A stretch of 64,000 nt of DNA from Prorocentrum cordatum (GCA_963575745.1 CAUYUJ010016301.1:205387-269386); one strand, 5' to 3'; positions 1 through 11,320 are shown, counted from the stretch's first letter. Notes: generated from the letters alone by a model not told the origin. Numbers and translations: made by a program.

Positions 1-112
1 TGCGGATGGGCCCGGGCCGTCCGAGCTCGATCCAGCTGTAGCGTCGTGGATGCTCTGAGCTTAATCTCGCGCGGGCGTGGCCGCGAGGAAGGTTCGCTGT
101 CGGCGCGAATGA

Positions 113-310
113 ACCACCGCTCCCAGCACGCACTCGCGAAACCGACTTCGCGGGGAAAACGACGACAGCATGAACCAATCTCCAAAGGCAACCGCCCCCT
201 GAGAATAACGGCGACATCTCGGCTAAACCGGCCACCCTCCGCCAGCGAAATTTCGACGGCGGCCGAAACTCCACGGGCTGACCGCGCGGTATACTTTGAC
301 AAACAATTAA
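113..310 (+). repeat. Dispersed repeat R1, copy 1
   Basis: About 190 bp that match 10353-10550 in the same orientation at roughly 75% by eye. Shared landmarks in order: CTCCCAGCA, a G/C-rich step into ACGACAGCAT or ACGACAACAT, AAGGCAACC, CATCTCG, CTAAACC, GGCCGAAACTC, and CTGCGCGGTA (here CCGCGCGGTA) followed by an AT-rich TTTGACA end. No coding sense is visible. The AT-rich 3' end and two copies 10 kb apart suggest a non-autonomous mobile element. No terminal duplications were found by eye. Confidence 0.6.
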
Positions 311-993
311 TTCAGCGCGCGGCACGAAGCGAAAGGATTATAGCGACAGAACGTAAACGTAGAGACGCCCTGTGGTCTGAAGGAGTAAACATGGATTTGT
401 GATGCAGGCGCAATTTAATCAAGACAGATAGACGCGTGATCTGAAAACTAAGACTTCGCGTTCCTATTCATGCTGCTGACATCCCAACGCGCGCGCACGC
501 GGTTCCAAGCGCGCCCCCCTCTGACGCCATTCTGCGCGTTCTACTGGTCATCGCGCGAACAGGAAGTAGATGTGCGCCTCCAATCCATGCGACTCTGGCT
601 CGGATCTCAAAACTTACACCTGTTCACGCGGTTTCGCTCGCCACAGACCGAGGAAACTCGAAGCGCGCCCCGCAATTGCGAAACCCCCGTCAAACAAGTC
701 GCACAAAACTCCCGGAAGCACCGCAGGCCGCGAAAGAGGCCAGGGGAAGTCCACCTGCCCGTTCAGGGGGGCACGACCCACGACAGAGGCCCGCCCCGAG
801 GGGTCCGACGGCGCGCCCACCGCCGATTACAAACGCCGCGCAAAGATTGGCATCGCTGGGCTGCCCGGAAGGGTTGAACGGTGCCCGCCTGCAAAAATCG
901 GCAACAAGATCTCGGGCCCGACGGTCGCCCCAGTCCCGCAGCGACCCCCAGGACTGCTAATGAATCGCTGAGGCGAGATTGCCAGGTGATCCA
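311..993. other. No recognisable feature
   Basis: GC-rich unique-looking sequence. Several overlapping open frames exist in all phases but none has a protein-like composition or a motif I recognise. Confidence 0.4.
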
Positions 994-1603
994 TCAATCA
1001 TGTGCCCAAGCAAGGCGTCGCACATGACCCGTCATGTGTGCGATTTGTTCCGCGTTGGTCGGGTAGGCCATGTTATGGCGCTGCAAGATCAGGGCCAGGC
1101 TGCACGTTGGACGCCCCCACCGCGCGCAGGAGGAGGAAGCTTAAACCCTCGTGGCCGATCATGAGTTGACCAGCTTGCTGGGCGCGGTTGCGGAGGATGT
1201 CGAAACGCGTGAGGAGGTTATCCATGCGCTCCTGCGGCAGTCGAATGAAGTTCATAAATGCTGAGACTGATGCGGCGCGCTCCTCCTCGCTCAGCGTGCC
1301 CCAACGTTCGGCCAAACTGTGCATCGGGAGTGTCGTCGGTGGCGCTGGGTTGCCGTTGATGGCGCTTCCCTGCGCGCAGACAGCTGGCGGCCACTCGTCC
1401 ACGCATTCTCGGGACCTGCCGGTGAGACGAGACGAGACGCTGGCCGCCTGGCGAGACTCGTTGAGGTCCGAGCTCGCCACTGACCAAATCATCACCTCCC
1501 GCGCCCATCGTTGGAAAAGACACCGAGATTGCTGCCCAGGCCCCCAGGCGCGGAGGCGTCGCGCTCTGCCGTCGCCGCGTCGGCGCCCATGCCGGCGATG
1601 CAA
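994..1603 (-). pseudogene. gag-like fragment of a copia-type retrotransposon, frameshifted
   Basis: A 176-codon minus frame (1603 to 1073) turns protein-like from about residue 95. Residues 95-163 hold an acidic helix with LSEEERAASV, then RLPQERMDNLLTRFDILRNR, then MIGHEGLSFLLLRAVG. I recall this layout, a one-line 'xxDxLLxRFxxLRxRA' helix followed by 'GxSxLLLRA', from gag-like N-termini of dinoflagellate copia-type polyproteins; no search was done. Near 1100 the sense moves to another frame, which reads LILQRHNMAYPTNAEQIAH and then a basic MTGHVRRLAWAHD before a TGA at 994-996. That second part continues the same pattern, so a single indel broke the frame. No protease, integrase or RT follows downstream, so this is an isolated remnant. 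Confidence 0.55.
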
Positions 1604-2290
1604 CTGGCCCGGGCAAGCCTGCCCACTCCGATGACCTTCCGTCTGGAGTGGAGGTCCCTCCAGAGGTCAAGGGAGTGCTGGAGGCCGCGGCCTGCCGACG
1701 GCGTCGTTCTGTCCAGGGGCCTCGGCGCCGTCGCGGCGCCGCACCCAGGACACCCCGCAACGTGGCTGCGAAAAAATTTTCCTCGCGGTCGCGTCGTCGC
1801 CGCGCTGAATACCGACAGTTGCGCAATCGACCAAAGGAGTGCGCGTCGGGATCTCGCCCTGCCATTATGAAGGGAGTCGGCGGGTGTGATGATGTGTCGT
1901 GTACCGAGTGATCGTCGACAGGTAGTCCCAGACCTGTCTCGCTGTCCCTTGGAGATACAACACTGCATTTGTCCAACACCCCACTGGGTTCCCAGGCCTA
2001 TCCGTGCTCGTATCCGCCTGCGCTTCCCGTGGTTCCCGCCCAAGGTCCCCGCAACATAGTTGCGGGAACCTCGGGGCCACGAGCGCAGGCTGTTGATGGG
2101 GGCGATTCCCAATTTCCAACCGTAGGCCCGACCTGTGGCACCGAAAGCGACTCCAACGCAGTTGAAGTACGCCCCGAGAGAGAAGCAGGCAACGGCGGCG
2201 GGTGGGCGCCGCGCTCCCTGAAATGATTGATGACGCGCTTGTTTTGGTTGGTGTCCGCCTCGTCGCTCGTCTTAACAAGCGGGGGTTGGA
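1604..2290 (-). other. Possible 5' continuation of the gag-like remnant
   Basis: Minus-strand open frames overlap here (2278 to 1865, 2112 to 1492) with scattered protein-like phrases such as NAVLYLQGTARQVWDYL near 1930-1980. No domain is recognised and the phase changes repeatedly, so if this belongs to the gag remnant it is badly decayed. Confidence 0.25.
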
Positions 2291-3243
2291 TGAACACGTA
2301 AAGAAAGAAGAGCCGGATCATCCTAACCGAACGCGATCGAGATGCTGGGGTGAAAGAGGGCAAACGCAAAACTGGAGGACATGCCACGCGGGCCATGGCG
2401 GCGAGAGGTCGTGGAAGGGAACCGCAGCTCCGTTACCAACTACGAAGACGTATGTGAAGCGCATGCTTGTGTAATCGAAGCGCTGGACACGCGAGTTAAC
2501 GCGATATTAACACGAGACTAACACGGGCACGAAGGGCGACCTCCTTCCCATGCCCATGGGCCACATTGGCGGCGAAAGAAGGAGACACTTAAGGCTCGCA
2601 GCGGGAAGGGTTGGAATGCTACTGCTCGACGCGAAGGAAAAGGAAGAGGAGGAGGAGGAGGAGGAGGGACGAGGAGGGACGAGGCGACTCCCAAATGGGA
2701 CCAATGATAACTGGGGTGGGAAGATCGCACCGCATCTCCCGTCAATCGCCGATGCACTGGCGACGCTGGGGCCGAGAAAATCAGACTCTGGACCATGCCA
2801 CAGCACCGCCGATGCATCGGCAGCTCGGCGGGACCACCCGAACCCGTCCTTTCCGGCTGCTTCTGGGAGGCCTCGAGTCGGCCTCGGGAGTCGGAAGGTC
2901 CACCTGCGAGGATGAGGAGCCAGCGGCACAAGGAGGCCCCGCCTTCGTCGCCTGCGGCAGCTCCAGCTCCTTCTGATCTGCCCACTGGGAGGCGCCCCGC
3001 GAACCGTCGGGGGCGCCCATGGCCGAGGCTGGAGAAACCAAAAAATACCGATACAGCTGATCCCCGGACCCCTCCCAGGGCGCGTTTTGACCAGGATCCA
3101 GCCGTGGCGACAAAGGCCTCCCAGGAGGCCCAAAGAGGCGAGAGGGAAGGAAAGGCAGCGGGATCGGCATCTTTTTGGAGCATCGTTTCGCCGATCCTTA
3201 TCCCCACAGGCGTGGCCTGGGCCCCACTGGCCGATCTACCCCC
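2291..3243. other. Unassigned, short GGA tract at about 2636-2685
   Basis: A short impure GGA/AGG tract sits near 2640-2680. The rest is GC-rich with no recognisable gene. Confidence 0.35.
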
Positions 3244-3430
3244 CTAGATGGGGATATAGGCTGCCCCCTTCGGGCTGCGAGGGGCCTATCCCCAGCTGGG
3301 GTGGGTGGATGGTGGGACTGAAATACGACGGATTTCGGGGGAAACAGCGCCCGTCTCGAATATACATTAAAACGGGGCCAAACCCCAGACCCCATTTCAA
3401 AGTTCGCTGCGCGCGAAGCTGAACTTTGAA
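3244..3430. repeat. Two small hairpins
   Basis: GGGGATATAGGC near 3250-3261 faces GGCCTATCCCC near 3288-3298, with a second pairing (GCCCCC to GAGGGGC) inside the loop. At 3396-3405 TTCAAAGTTC pairs perfectly with GAACTTTGAA at 3421-3430 across a 15-nt GC-rich loop. Function unknown. Confidence 0.45.
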
Positions 3431-3885
3431 TTCGGGGGCGCGGGGGGGGCATCGTTCTCTCTACTGATCATAATTGATGCGCGTGTTTTTTCTGTCGAAA
3501 AGCCAAAAGGGCCATGGTCCGCCAGGGGTGGGATGGTAAGGCTTTGGGTTGTGCACAGACAGCTCCAGGGGCGCCGCCAGCGGCGCCAGCTGGCCATCGC
3601 TCGGACGTCCATTGACTGTGATTTTTTCGGTTTCGTGCGTGGCTTTTTCGCCAAATGATCAAGGATGCTCCTCGATGGTCCTCGCCGAAGGAAAAATGCA
3701 CACGTCCGAGCGATGCCAAGCCAGGGTGATGAGACCGCCTTGGGCTACTCGGGGGGCCCGTTGTGGCCAGCTGGGTCTGCTCGAGGGGGCCTGCTGAAGC
3801 CAACTGGGACTACCCGGGAGGACTGTAGGACTGCCTGCGCGCAGCCCGAGGCCTGGCCAGGATGTGGACAGTAGGCGGCGCGCCC
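3431..3885. other. No recognisable feature
   Basis: Unique-looking GC-rich sequence; no gene or repeat identified. Confidence 0.35.
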
Positions 3886-4056
3886 CGGGGGAAAGTGAGA
3901 AAGGGCGGGCCTTCTCAGAAGGCTCGGGAGATCCCCGGCCTTCTGCGAAGTTTTCTGAACCTTCCCCGAAGACGGAGAAGACCTCTCGGAAGGCCGGAAG
4001 GCTTCTGAGAAACCCCGCCGCCTTCTGAGAGGGTCTTCTCCTTCTCACTTCCCCTA
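3886..4056. repeat. Inverted-repeat element with GAAGG/CCTTC subrepeats
   Basis: GGGGGAAAGTGAGAAAGG at about 3887-3904 is inverted as CTCCTTCTCACTTCCCC at about 4040-4056. Between them lie several copies of CCTTCTGAGA-like and TCGGAAGG-like words in both orientations, giving many possible stems. It resembles a small foldback element. Confidence 0.4.
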
Positions 4057-4189
4057 TTCGCCTACCGCCAAGACAAGGTAAACGATGCTCCAATCCTCCT
4101 CTGACAAAAGGGGGGGGGAGCCGTGGGCGACGGCGGCGGGGCTGGGAGCGGCGGCCCTCGGAAACGGCAGGGGCAGGCGCCGACGTCAG

Positions 4190-4345
4190 GGCAGGGGGAG
4201 GAGGAGGAGGAGGGTGGAGGGTGAGGATGAATGGAGGATGGATGATTGAGGGAGGATGGAGGAGAAGAAAGAGAAAAAGGAGGAGAAAGAGGAGGAGGAG
4301 GAGGAACGAGGATGAGCGAGGAGGAGGAGGCGGAGGAGGAGAGGC
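4190..4345 (+). repeat. GGA microsatellite
   Basis: Impure GGA/GAGGAT array on the plus strand. It is purine-only over long stretches. Confidence 0.7.
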
Positions 4346-4592
4346 AAGGCAGATAAGGCGGGGGAGGGGAGGTAAGGTAAAGTAAGGTGAGGCGAGGGAA
4401 GGTGAGGGATCAGGTACGGTAAAGTAAGGAAAGGTAAGATAACGTAGGGTAACGTAAGGTAATGTAAGGCCAGGTGAGGGGATATAAGGTAATGCAAAGT
4501 AACGTGCGGTAAGGTAATCGTGAAGTAAGGTCAGGTAAGGTAAGGTAAAACAAGTAAGGTAATAGAAGGTATGAGGTAAGGTAAGAGCGCTT
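4346..4592 (+). repeat. GGTAA pentanucleotide array
   Basis: Degenerate tandem GGTAA/GGTAAGGTAA units over about 245 bp, directly abutting the GGA array. The minus frame reads as a spurious Leu/Pro/Tyr-rich peptide. Confidence 0.75.
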
Positions 4593-5030
4593 GGGGGCCT
4601 GTGTCGCTACAGCTGGAAAGAAAACTAGGACCATGCGAGTGGTATGCGGATGCAGGACCCCGCTTGTCAGCGAGGGCCTTCTTGGCCTGGCCGCCGAAGC
4701 GTCGGCGGGGGGACCACTCCGTGACTGCAGGAGCGCGTCGCATGAGAAAGAAGGGGGGCGGGGCCGCAGTCCCACTCGGCGTGCGCACCCTCCCGGGAAA
4801 GAACAACTCGCATCACATAGTATGCACTCGCTGCTCGCCTTTCCGCGACACTTCCTGGGCGTCGCTGCGTCGGGCACGGGTCAATCGGAGAGGGTCGGCC
4901 GCAAGTCTTCCTTCGGAATGCTACCCGTGTCCGTGATGTCGGCGGCGGCAGGCTGTCGCTCTGGCTGGCACACGGAAGCCGGCCTGGAACTTCAGGCCCT
5001 CGGCGTGGACCGGCGCTGACGCTCTGGCAT
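4593..5030. other. Unassigned, with a short tandem duplication
   Basis: Near 4975-5075 the phrase GGCCTGGAACTTCAGGC / GGCCTGGAACTGCAGGC followed by CTCGGCG occurs twice about 60 bp apart. Otherwise no feature is recognised. Confidence 0.35.
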
Positions 5031-5484
5031 TCAGACAGAGGCTGGCCTGGAACTGCAGGCTCTCGGCGCACCGGCCGCGGGCGGCCGCGGGTGCTGCCCT
5101 ACTCCCTCGCCACTGCTAGCAAGCGGCTGTCCCGTTGTTTCCTCTCCTGCTGGGCTCAGTAGGCCCAGGGCTGTGGCCGCTCTATCCTGGGTCTTCTGTG
5201 TCGACTCGACATGCAACTTGCGCGTGCTCTCCTGATAATCGAGCTCTTTACCGTCCTGCACTGCGCGTGCATTGAGCCTCTGTGCCTCGAGGATACCGAG
5301 CGTTCGGTTTTGCAGCTGTATCCATATGTAATTGATTACCTGATTCGTTGCCTCGCATCGAAAAAAATCTGCCTCTGATGGTGGCGATGTCTGCTTCGGC
5401 GCTCTTGTGACTCGGGATGCTATCATTCGGCTCGCCTGCGTTCCGACAATCGCGACCTTGGATGATGTCGGCTAGGCCCAACAT
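5031..5484 (-). CDS. Coding-like fragment, unrecognised
   Basis: A minus frame from 5426 to 5031 (131 codons) has a balanced, helix-prone composition (for example NQVINYIWIQLQNRTLGILE, then AVQDGKELDYQESTRKL) unlike the low-complexity frames around it. A second frame (5484 to 5248) holds a similar stretch, ADIATIRGRFFSMRGNES, over the same DNA, so an indel near 5370 is possible. It could be the linker or coiled coil of a retroelement ORF. No motif identifies it. Confidence 0.22.
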
Positions 5485-5659
5485 GCTGCAGTCTGCCGGC
5501 GGTGCGAGTGCCGACTCTGCGCGCGCAAAAACCTGCTCTTGAGCCTCCGCGGCAGCGCGGGTCCCCGTCGGGACGGAGGGAGGCCCGGGGCTCTGGAGAC
5601 CCCGCTGGAACGCGAGAGGGCCTCGGAGCCATGTGAACTCTCCGGGGGGTCATTACGTT

Positions 5660-6420
5660 TGGTTCCCAGCAACAACCGCAGTGGGTGACCTCGTATCCTC
5701 AGTATGCCTTCCGCCTGTTGTGATCGATGGTTGCACTTTCCGTCGTGTGATGTCGCACCGTCGGTCGCCCTCTCTTCTCCTTGTCGCCGCCAACTGATTT
5801 TAGTCCCTTCCTTCTCTTCTTTGGCACGTCGTTGCTTGCATTGCTCTTGGGCTGTCTTGGGCGCTGCTACGACACAAAAAGCGAATATGCTATAAATGAA
5901 CGTTTTCTTAAGGAGTGGGGCAAATGTTTCTTTTTTGGGGCTCTCCTGAAAGCCTCTTGGGGCGTCTTTGGGGCCTCTTGGGCCGTCTTGGGGACCTCTT
6001 GGGCCGTGTTGAAGCCGTTTTGCGCTACCGCGGGGCTCTCCTGGGGAACTGGGGCTCTGTTGGGGAGCTCTCATGGCCCTGGTGGGTCTCTCTTGGGAAC
6101 TTTTGCGGGCCTCGTGAGCTTCTTTTGGACCGTCTTGGGGCAATCGTGGGGTCCTCTTGGCCCGCCTCGAACCCCTCTCTGGGGCCTCTTGGGCCGCCTT
6201 GCGGCGACCTCGCAGGCTTCTTGCGCGCTGCTACGGCACAAAAAGCGAAGATGCTGAACATGCAAGCTTTCTTAAAGACTGGGGCGATTTGCTCCTTTCG
6301 GGCGCTCTCTTGAAGGCCTCTTGGGGCGTCTTCGGGGCCTCTTGGGCCGTCTTGGGGGCCGTTTGGGCCTTCTTGATGTGGTGCTGCCGTGGGGCTCTCC
6401 TGCGCCGCTCCGACCACGTC
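5660..6420 (-). repeat. Family H repeat, reverse orientation, two cores
   Basis: Reverse-complement copies of the 10-11-bp units seen at 59.8-63.7 kb: TCTTGGGGCC and TCTTGGGCCG words run for about 500 bp. Two copies of the conserved core lie at about 5865-5950 and 6223-6310, each reading CTACGGCACAAAAAGCGAA (or a close variant) then TTTCTTAA. Long open frames across it are by-products of the repeat. Confidence 0.6.
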
Positions 6421-6838
6421 TCAGATCGATTTGAGCTTGCTGGCAAGGCCCCGCAAAGCGCCCCGGGAGGCGCGGCAGGGCTAAGGGGCCTCTTCCAAGG
6501 GCGTCCAGAGGGGGGGCCCAAAACTGCAGATCCCAGGGTCAGTTTTTTTGGGGGGGGAGACTGTTTGTCCTGCCCCCCGCCCCGACGTATAGACATATAG
6601 GAAGAGTAGATACAACGACACATAACATTATACATACATATACACCTGCAAATATGTATACAGCTATATTCGTATATACTAGAACCACGCCGCGCACGCG
6701 CTACGCGCGCTTAGGTTCTAGCCACGGCATCATGGCGCCAAAGGATGCCACGGCAAGCAGTGCCATCGACAGTGGATCTCGTCCCAGAGGGCCCTGGCGG
6801 CAGACCCCCCTCTGGAGCCTTGGACTTCTCGCACTGCG
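6421..6838. other. No recognisable feature
   Basis: Mixed sequence, AT-richer at 6600-6700 (TATACATA words). No gene is seen. Confidence 0.35.
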
Positions 6839-7060
6839 CTGCCGGCGGGAGGGGGCGGAGAAGGAGGGGGAGGAGGAGGGGGAGGAGGAGGAGGAGGAGG
6901 AGGAGGAGGAGGAGGAGGAGGGAGGAGGAGGAGGGGGAGGAGGAGGAGGGGGGGAGGAGGAGGAGGAGGAGGAGGAGGAGGAGGAGGAGGAGGAACGGCG
7001 GTGGGGAAGTAAGGGGAGGGGCGGAAGGGAGGAGGTGGAGGTGGAGGAGGAGAAACAAGT
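6839..7060 (+). repeat. GGA microsatellite
   Basis: About 220 bp of GGA/GAG units, nearly pure at 6873-6992. It encodes spurious poly-Glu, poly-Arg or poly-Gly depending on frame. Confidence 0.85.
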
Positions 7061-7370
7061 GCGCAGCAGCAGCACCAGCAGCAGCGTGAGCAGAATGAGG
7101 AGTTGGAGCAGGGGGGGAGGAGAAGTAGGAAGAGGAGCAACTGGAGTTTTCGCGAGCTCCGCCGCGCGCTTTGCCGCGCGCGGCCGCAGCGGAGGCCTTG
7201 TGGAAGTGTCTGGAGCCGTTCTGTCGGCCAGTTGGGCTGTCTTGGGCCCAGCTTCAGCTGCCTCGGGGTGCTCCTGGGCCCCCATGGGTGCAGTTTGGGC
7301 AATCTGGGTGCCTTTGTTGGACCGTCTAAAGACAGCTCCCAACGCCGCAGCGGGCGGCTTGGGCTTTGGG

Positions 7371-7815
7371 GAGCTCTCCTGGAGGCCTCTGGGAGGCCTG
7401 TGGGAGACCTGGGGCACCAGGCAGGAACAGCCTCTAGAGCTCCCTGCAACCTCTAGAGGCTCTGCTGGCTCTGGGTCGCCGAACCCCTCTGAAAACACAA
7501 GGAAAGTGCGCGCCAATCCTCCCATGCGGAGCCATCAAGGGACAAGGTTGGGAGCCTGTGGGGCCGAACCAGGAAGGTCTGGGCGACCTCTGGGGCCGCC
7601 GTGCAGCGTGGGGATGCAGAACAGGCTGCGTGGAGAAAAACGTGGGGAAAAACGATTGGAAAACAAAATATTTGAGCTGCGTGGAGCTCTCCTGGATGCC
7701 TCTGGGAGGCCTGTGGGAGACCTGGGGCACCAGGCGGGAGCAGCCCCTGGAGCTCCCTGCAACCTCTTGGGGCTCTGTTGGCTCCGGGTCGCCGAAAGCA
7801 TGTAAAGAACACAGG
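7371..7815 (+). repeat. 313-bp tandem duplication
   Basis: The block starting GAGCTCTCCTGG at 7371 recurs at 7684. It runs through AGGCCTGTGGGAGACCTGGG, CACCAGGC, CTCCCTGCAACCTCT and GGGTCGCCGAA, about 125 bp at over 85% by eye. A degenerate family H tract lies just upstream (7200-7370), so this may be a local amplification within that family. Confidence 0.7.
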
Positions 7816-7895
7816 GGAAGTAAGGCCCTGGGCCCCCCATGCGCCGCCGAGGTCCTTGGGCGGGACCCCCCCGGCCACGTCCCCCAGGATATGTA

Positions 7896-7966
7896 TGTAT
7901 GCATATATATATATAGATATATAAGTATACATATATATATATATATATATATATATGCACGCGATC

Positions 7967-8004
<38 letters not shown>
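7896..8004. repeat. AT dinucleotide array
   Basis: ATAT/GTAT arrays at 7904-7956 and 7966-8004, interrupted by GCACGCGATCATATG. Confidence 0.85.
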
Positions 8005-8006
<2 letters not shown>

Positions 8007-8737
8007 TTGATCACCTCCATTGTGTGAAGATATATCAGGTGATATGGCCATTCAGGGGAAACCTGTCTGGAATGAGCGGGAAGCGCGTGAAATAGAATAG
8101 CTTGAAAAAACGAGCGCCAAACTTGAGATAAAGTGTGGCATAGGCGCTCTTCCCGAAGGATCGCAACGGTACCAGGTGGTGTTCACTACCCACGCAACTT
8201 CAGACGTGGCAATGAACTGGCGCAGGTAGTAAACTGCTCTTGATCTTGCTCCCGACCCCCTGAGGGAACTCATTCGCTATTTTCATTTCGAGCGGGGTAC
8301 GCGCAGAACCGAGGACCTGCGCAAGAACTTCCAACACCATCAAAATCAACTGTGCCGTAGGCGCGCCACCGGAAGGCAACAAGGGTCAGGGGTACATGTT
8401 ACGATCCGACGCGGTTCCGACGGTGCGCTGAATCTATGTGTGCAGTGAACTGACAGTGGTCCTGGGCCTCCCGCTGCCACTCGCCCTCTTCCGTCTCCTC
8501 GCCCTTATCTCCGCCTCCTCGCCCTCGTCGCCCGCCTCTTCCGCCGACGGCAGGCGCAGTGCGCAATTCATTACCCGCGCAAGTTTGGGAAACAACAAGA
8601 TTGAAGGGAACCCGCCAAACCCTCGGAAGAACCACAAAACGCCCGCTGCACTTGAAGCCTCTGAAGTGCAGCGGGCGATGTCGCACAACAGCAGAAGCAC
8701 TGCTATTGTTCGTTCGCCCCGTCAGCGTCGTCATCAT
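8005..8737. other. Unassigned
   Basis: Two short minus frames (8273 to 8052; 8382 to 8200) share a PSG(G/R)AP phrase followed by hydrophobic residues, suggesting an old duplication of about 200 bp. No function is recognised. Confidence 0.3.
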
Positions 8738-8850
8738 CATCACCACCATCACCCCCATCATCTTCAACGTCGCCATCATCATCCGCATCATCACCATCAT
8801 CAGACTAAACATCATCAGCAGCATGAGCATCAGCATCACTGCCAGCATCT
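8738..8850 (+). repeat. CAT/CAC trinucleotide tract
   Basis: Impure CATCAC/CATCAT array. The plus frame reads as a spurious His tract. Confidence 0.7.
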
Positions 8851-8891
8851 TCTTCAAAACCTGATATTGTTGAAGACCATCGGGATTCCAT

Positions 8892-9235
8892 TATTGGGAG
8901 GATGTCTCGAGCGATACGCGGTGGTAATCAAACCAGTGGTATGTTCATCATGTTGACTGTCCCCAAACTGCTTTGTGTGAAGATGTCTCACGCGACACGC
9001 TTCCTGTCGAACGGAAAAATGAGCACCGATGGTTTCCCAATTAATCCGCTTCTTGGGCTATCTTCAGGGTCCTCCAAGAGAGCCCCCACAAGATGTAGTA
9101 AAACTGCTTATTCCAGCAGGCCAGTTGTTTCAGGATGTCTCAGGCGAGAGCCCATTTCTCAGCATACGAAGCCTTCCCAACCGACTTCAGCACCTCCACG
9201 TATTTGAGGATGTCGTAGGCGAAAGCTTCATGTTG
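8892..9235 (+). repeat. Diverged tandem repeat, period about 77 bp
   Basis: GGATGTCTCAGGCGA-like words recur at about 8898, 8980, 9133 and 9209 (variants GAAGATGTCTCACGCGA, GAGGATGTCGTAGGCGA). Spacing fits 76-82 bp with one unreadable unit. The period and the GGCGA-AGC word are reminiscent of the family M 82-bp unit, so this may be a distant relative. Confidence 0.45.
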
Positions 9236-9244
9236 CGCTAACGA

Positions 9245-9626
9245 CGCTCTTTCTCTCTCTCTCTCTCTATCTCCCTCTCTCTCTCTCTCCCTCTCTCTCT
9301 CTCTCGCTATCTCTCTCTATGTATATAGACATAGAGGTGTATATACATACGCATGTATGTGAATGTATGTATGTGTGGGAGAAGGAATTGGTCACATACG
9401 ATAATCCTCCCCATCCTCCCTTATTCTCTCTCATCATCTGGTCTACTCCCCTCATTCGTTTTTCGTCTCTGTCGTCATCCTCCTCCTTTTCCTCCTCGTC
9501 CTCTTCATCTCCCTCCTCGTTCTCATCATTTCCTTCCTCCTTCTCATCCTCTTCACCCTCCTCCTCATTCTCATCCTCCCTCCTCCTCCTCATCCTCTTC
9601 CTCCCCTTCATCCTCCTTCTCCTCCG
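9245..9626 (+). repeat. CT dinucleotide and TCC trinucleotide arrays
   Basis: CTCT array at 9248-9322 and an impure TCC/TCA array at about 9470-9626. Both are pyrimidine-rich on the plus strand. Confidence 0.75.
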
Positions 9627-10208
9627 ATGTTCCCCCTACTGCTCAGGGATTAACCCGCTGCCTCCTTTGTGAGAAGGCCGAATTGAATCCGTCTCTTCCT
9701 CTTCATCGCTTTTGTCATCCTAATCCTCCTCCTCATCCCCCTCTGCTGCTGCTAATGCTCCTCCTCATCCTTGTCTCTGGTCATCTCACCTCCTCCCGGC
9801 TTTTTGTTTCATCATTTCTTCGTCTTCACATTTCACACTCAAAAATGAATTCTTTCTCTGCTGCTTACCCCTCCTCCTCTGACCATTATTCCCCGTCTCC
9901 TCTAGGTGAAAATGCGCCGCACAGTCTGCGGCAACTGGCCGATATAATAGACGGAAGCCAGCGGATCAAAACGGCCACGTATTTCCAAACAGGTGGCAAA
10001 TAATACCACTCCCAGCATACACTTGTGGAACCGACGACCCTGTCGGCGTGTGCGAGGGGCTTCCTCGTCCGTTCCTCGCCGCCCCCCCTTCTTCCTTCCC
10101 CCTTTTTTCTTTTTGGGCCGTACCCTCCTGCCGTCATGCCGTTGTCGATTCGAAGGGAAGCCCCTTCCTTTTGATCCCTTCCCCAGGGGGGGGGGGTCCC
10201 AGGGGGGG

Positions 10209-10241
<33 letters not shown>

Positions 10242-10352
10242 ATTCATTTTTCCTCGGGCGGCCCCGTACCGCGCCGCCCTCCCCCCTCTCGACATCTTCT
10301 TCTTCCTCTTCTTCGTCTTCAGGGTCGGCGGCACCGGCCGTAAGGCCTTCGC
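9627..10352. other. Unassigned, with short R1 copy and poly-G run
   Basis: About 9998-10040 repeats the first 40 bp of R1 copy 2 (AATACCACTCCCAGCATACA). A run of 29 G lies at 10210-10238 with G-rich flanks from 10191. Nothing else is recognised. Confidence 0.5.
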
Positions 10353-10550
10353 AATAATACCACTCCCAGCATACACTTGTGGAACCGATCTCGCAGGAAA
10401 GACAACGACAACATTATAAACCAGTATTCAAGGGCAACCACCCCTTGAAAATAACAACGGCATCTCGACTAAACCAGTAACCGCCCGTCTACGATATTTT
10501 GTCAACGGCCGAAACTCGATAGACTAACTGCGCGGTACATTTTGACATCA
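10353..10550 (+). repeat. Dispersed repeat R1, copy 2
   Basis: Homologue of 113-310 in the same orientation (see that entry for landmarks). It begins AATACCACTCCCAGCATACA and ends with GCGGTACATTTTGACATC. A partial duplicate of its first 40 bp lies 350 bp upstream, as if the element inserted beside or duplicated its own end. Confidence 0.6.
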
Positions 10551-11027
10551 AAGAAAATGCAAGAGGCCGACAGAAACTGGCGGATGACTGACGGACCCTG
10601 CGGAGGCAACATGTGCCAGCGAATGATACAGCAACGTGTCTCAGCTCATGCCTTTGGGGCCTTCCGTGCGTTTTCTGTTAGGAGCCACTAGGGCTCAAGA
10701 GAGCTCGCACGTACTAGCAGACATGGTTGGACCGATTCCCTATCATGTGCTGTCAGATATACAAGAGCCATTACCGTGAAGACTCCTCTGGATAGGGAGA
10801 AACACGCAAAAGCTTCTGCGAGCTCAGACACAAGAAAGGATTGCAAAACACGGCAGCCAGAGGACGCTCTTCGATGATCGCCAAGATGGTAAACAACACA
10901 ACGATGTTTAACACAATATCAAAGAAAACAAAAGTTGACGGAGTTGCAGCAGAGAGGACAACTCAATCATACCGTGCATTCGCGTCCAATTCAGAAGGCC
11001 CGCCCCCAGCTGACTAGATCAGCCCCT
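10551..11027. other. No recognisable feature
   Basis: Unusually balanced base composition for the window; no open frame or repeat recognised. Confidence 0.35.
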
Positions 11028-11320
11028 TTGATACTAGACCCACCCCTCTGCCGTGCATCATTCCTTACAAGACGAGGAAACTCCCCTATACAGTTATACA
11101 ATTATGCATGACAAAACGTGCCTGGTACTAGACGTGCCCCTCTGCTGTGCACCACCCGCCACCATACGAGGCCCCTCCCCAAGCTGATTCAAAAAACATA
11201 ACTGTTACTAGACGTGCCCCCCTGCTGTGCAACACCCGCTGTTACACCAGGATCCTCCCATTTGTTTATGAAAAGTACCCTTTGCGCTAGACGTGCTCCT
11301 CTGCCGTGCACCTCTCGCTG
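11028..11320 (+). repeat. Four-copy repeat, spacing 80-95 bp
   Basis: The block TACTAGACGTGCCCCTCTGC then TGTGCACCACCCGC occurs at about 11031, 11126, 11204 and 11286 with a few changes each. Spacers of about 45-60 bp between copies differ more than the blocks do. Confidence 0.6.

Noticed and set aside
994-1603. Complete copia element around the gag-like fragment
   Set aside because: No protease, integrase, RT or long terminal repeats were found within the readable sequence on either side; only about 1 kb is available on one side.
6839-7060. Long Glu/Arg/Gly-rich proteins such as the 383-codon frame starting at 6654
   Set aside because: They are the translation of a GGA microsatellite; all frames are open because the unit lacks stops, and there is no domain outside it.
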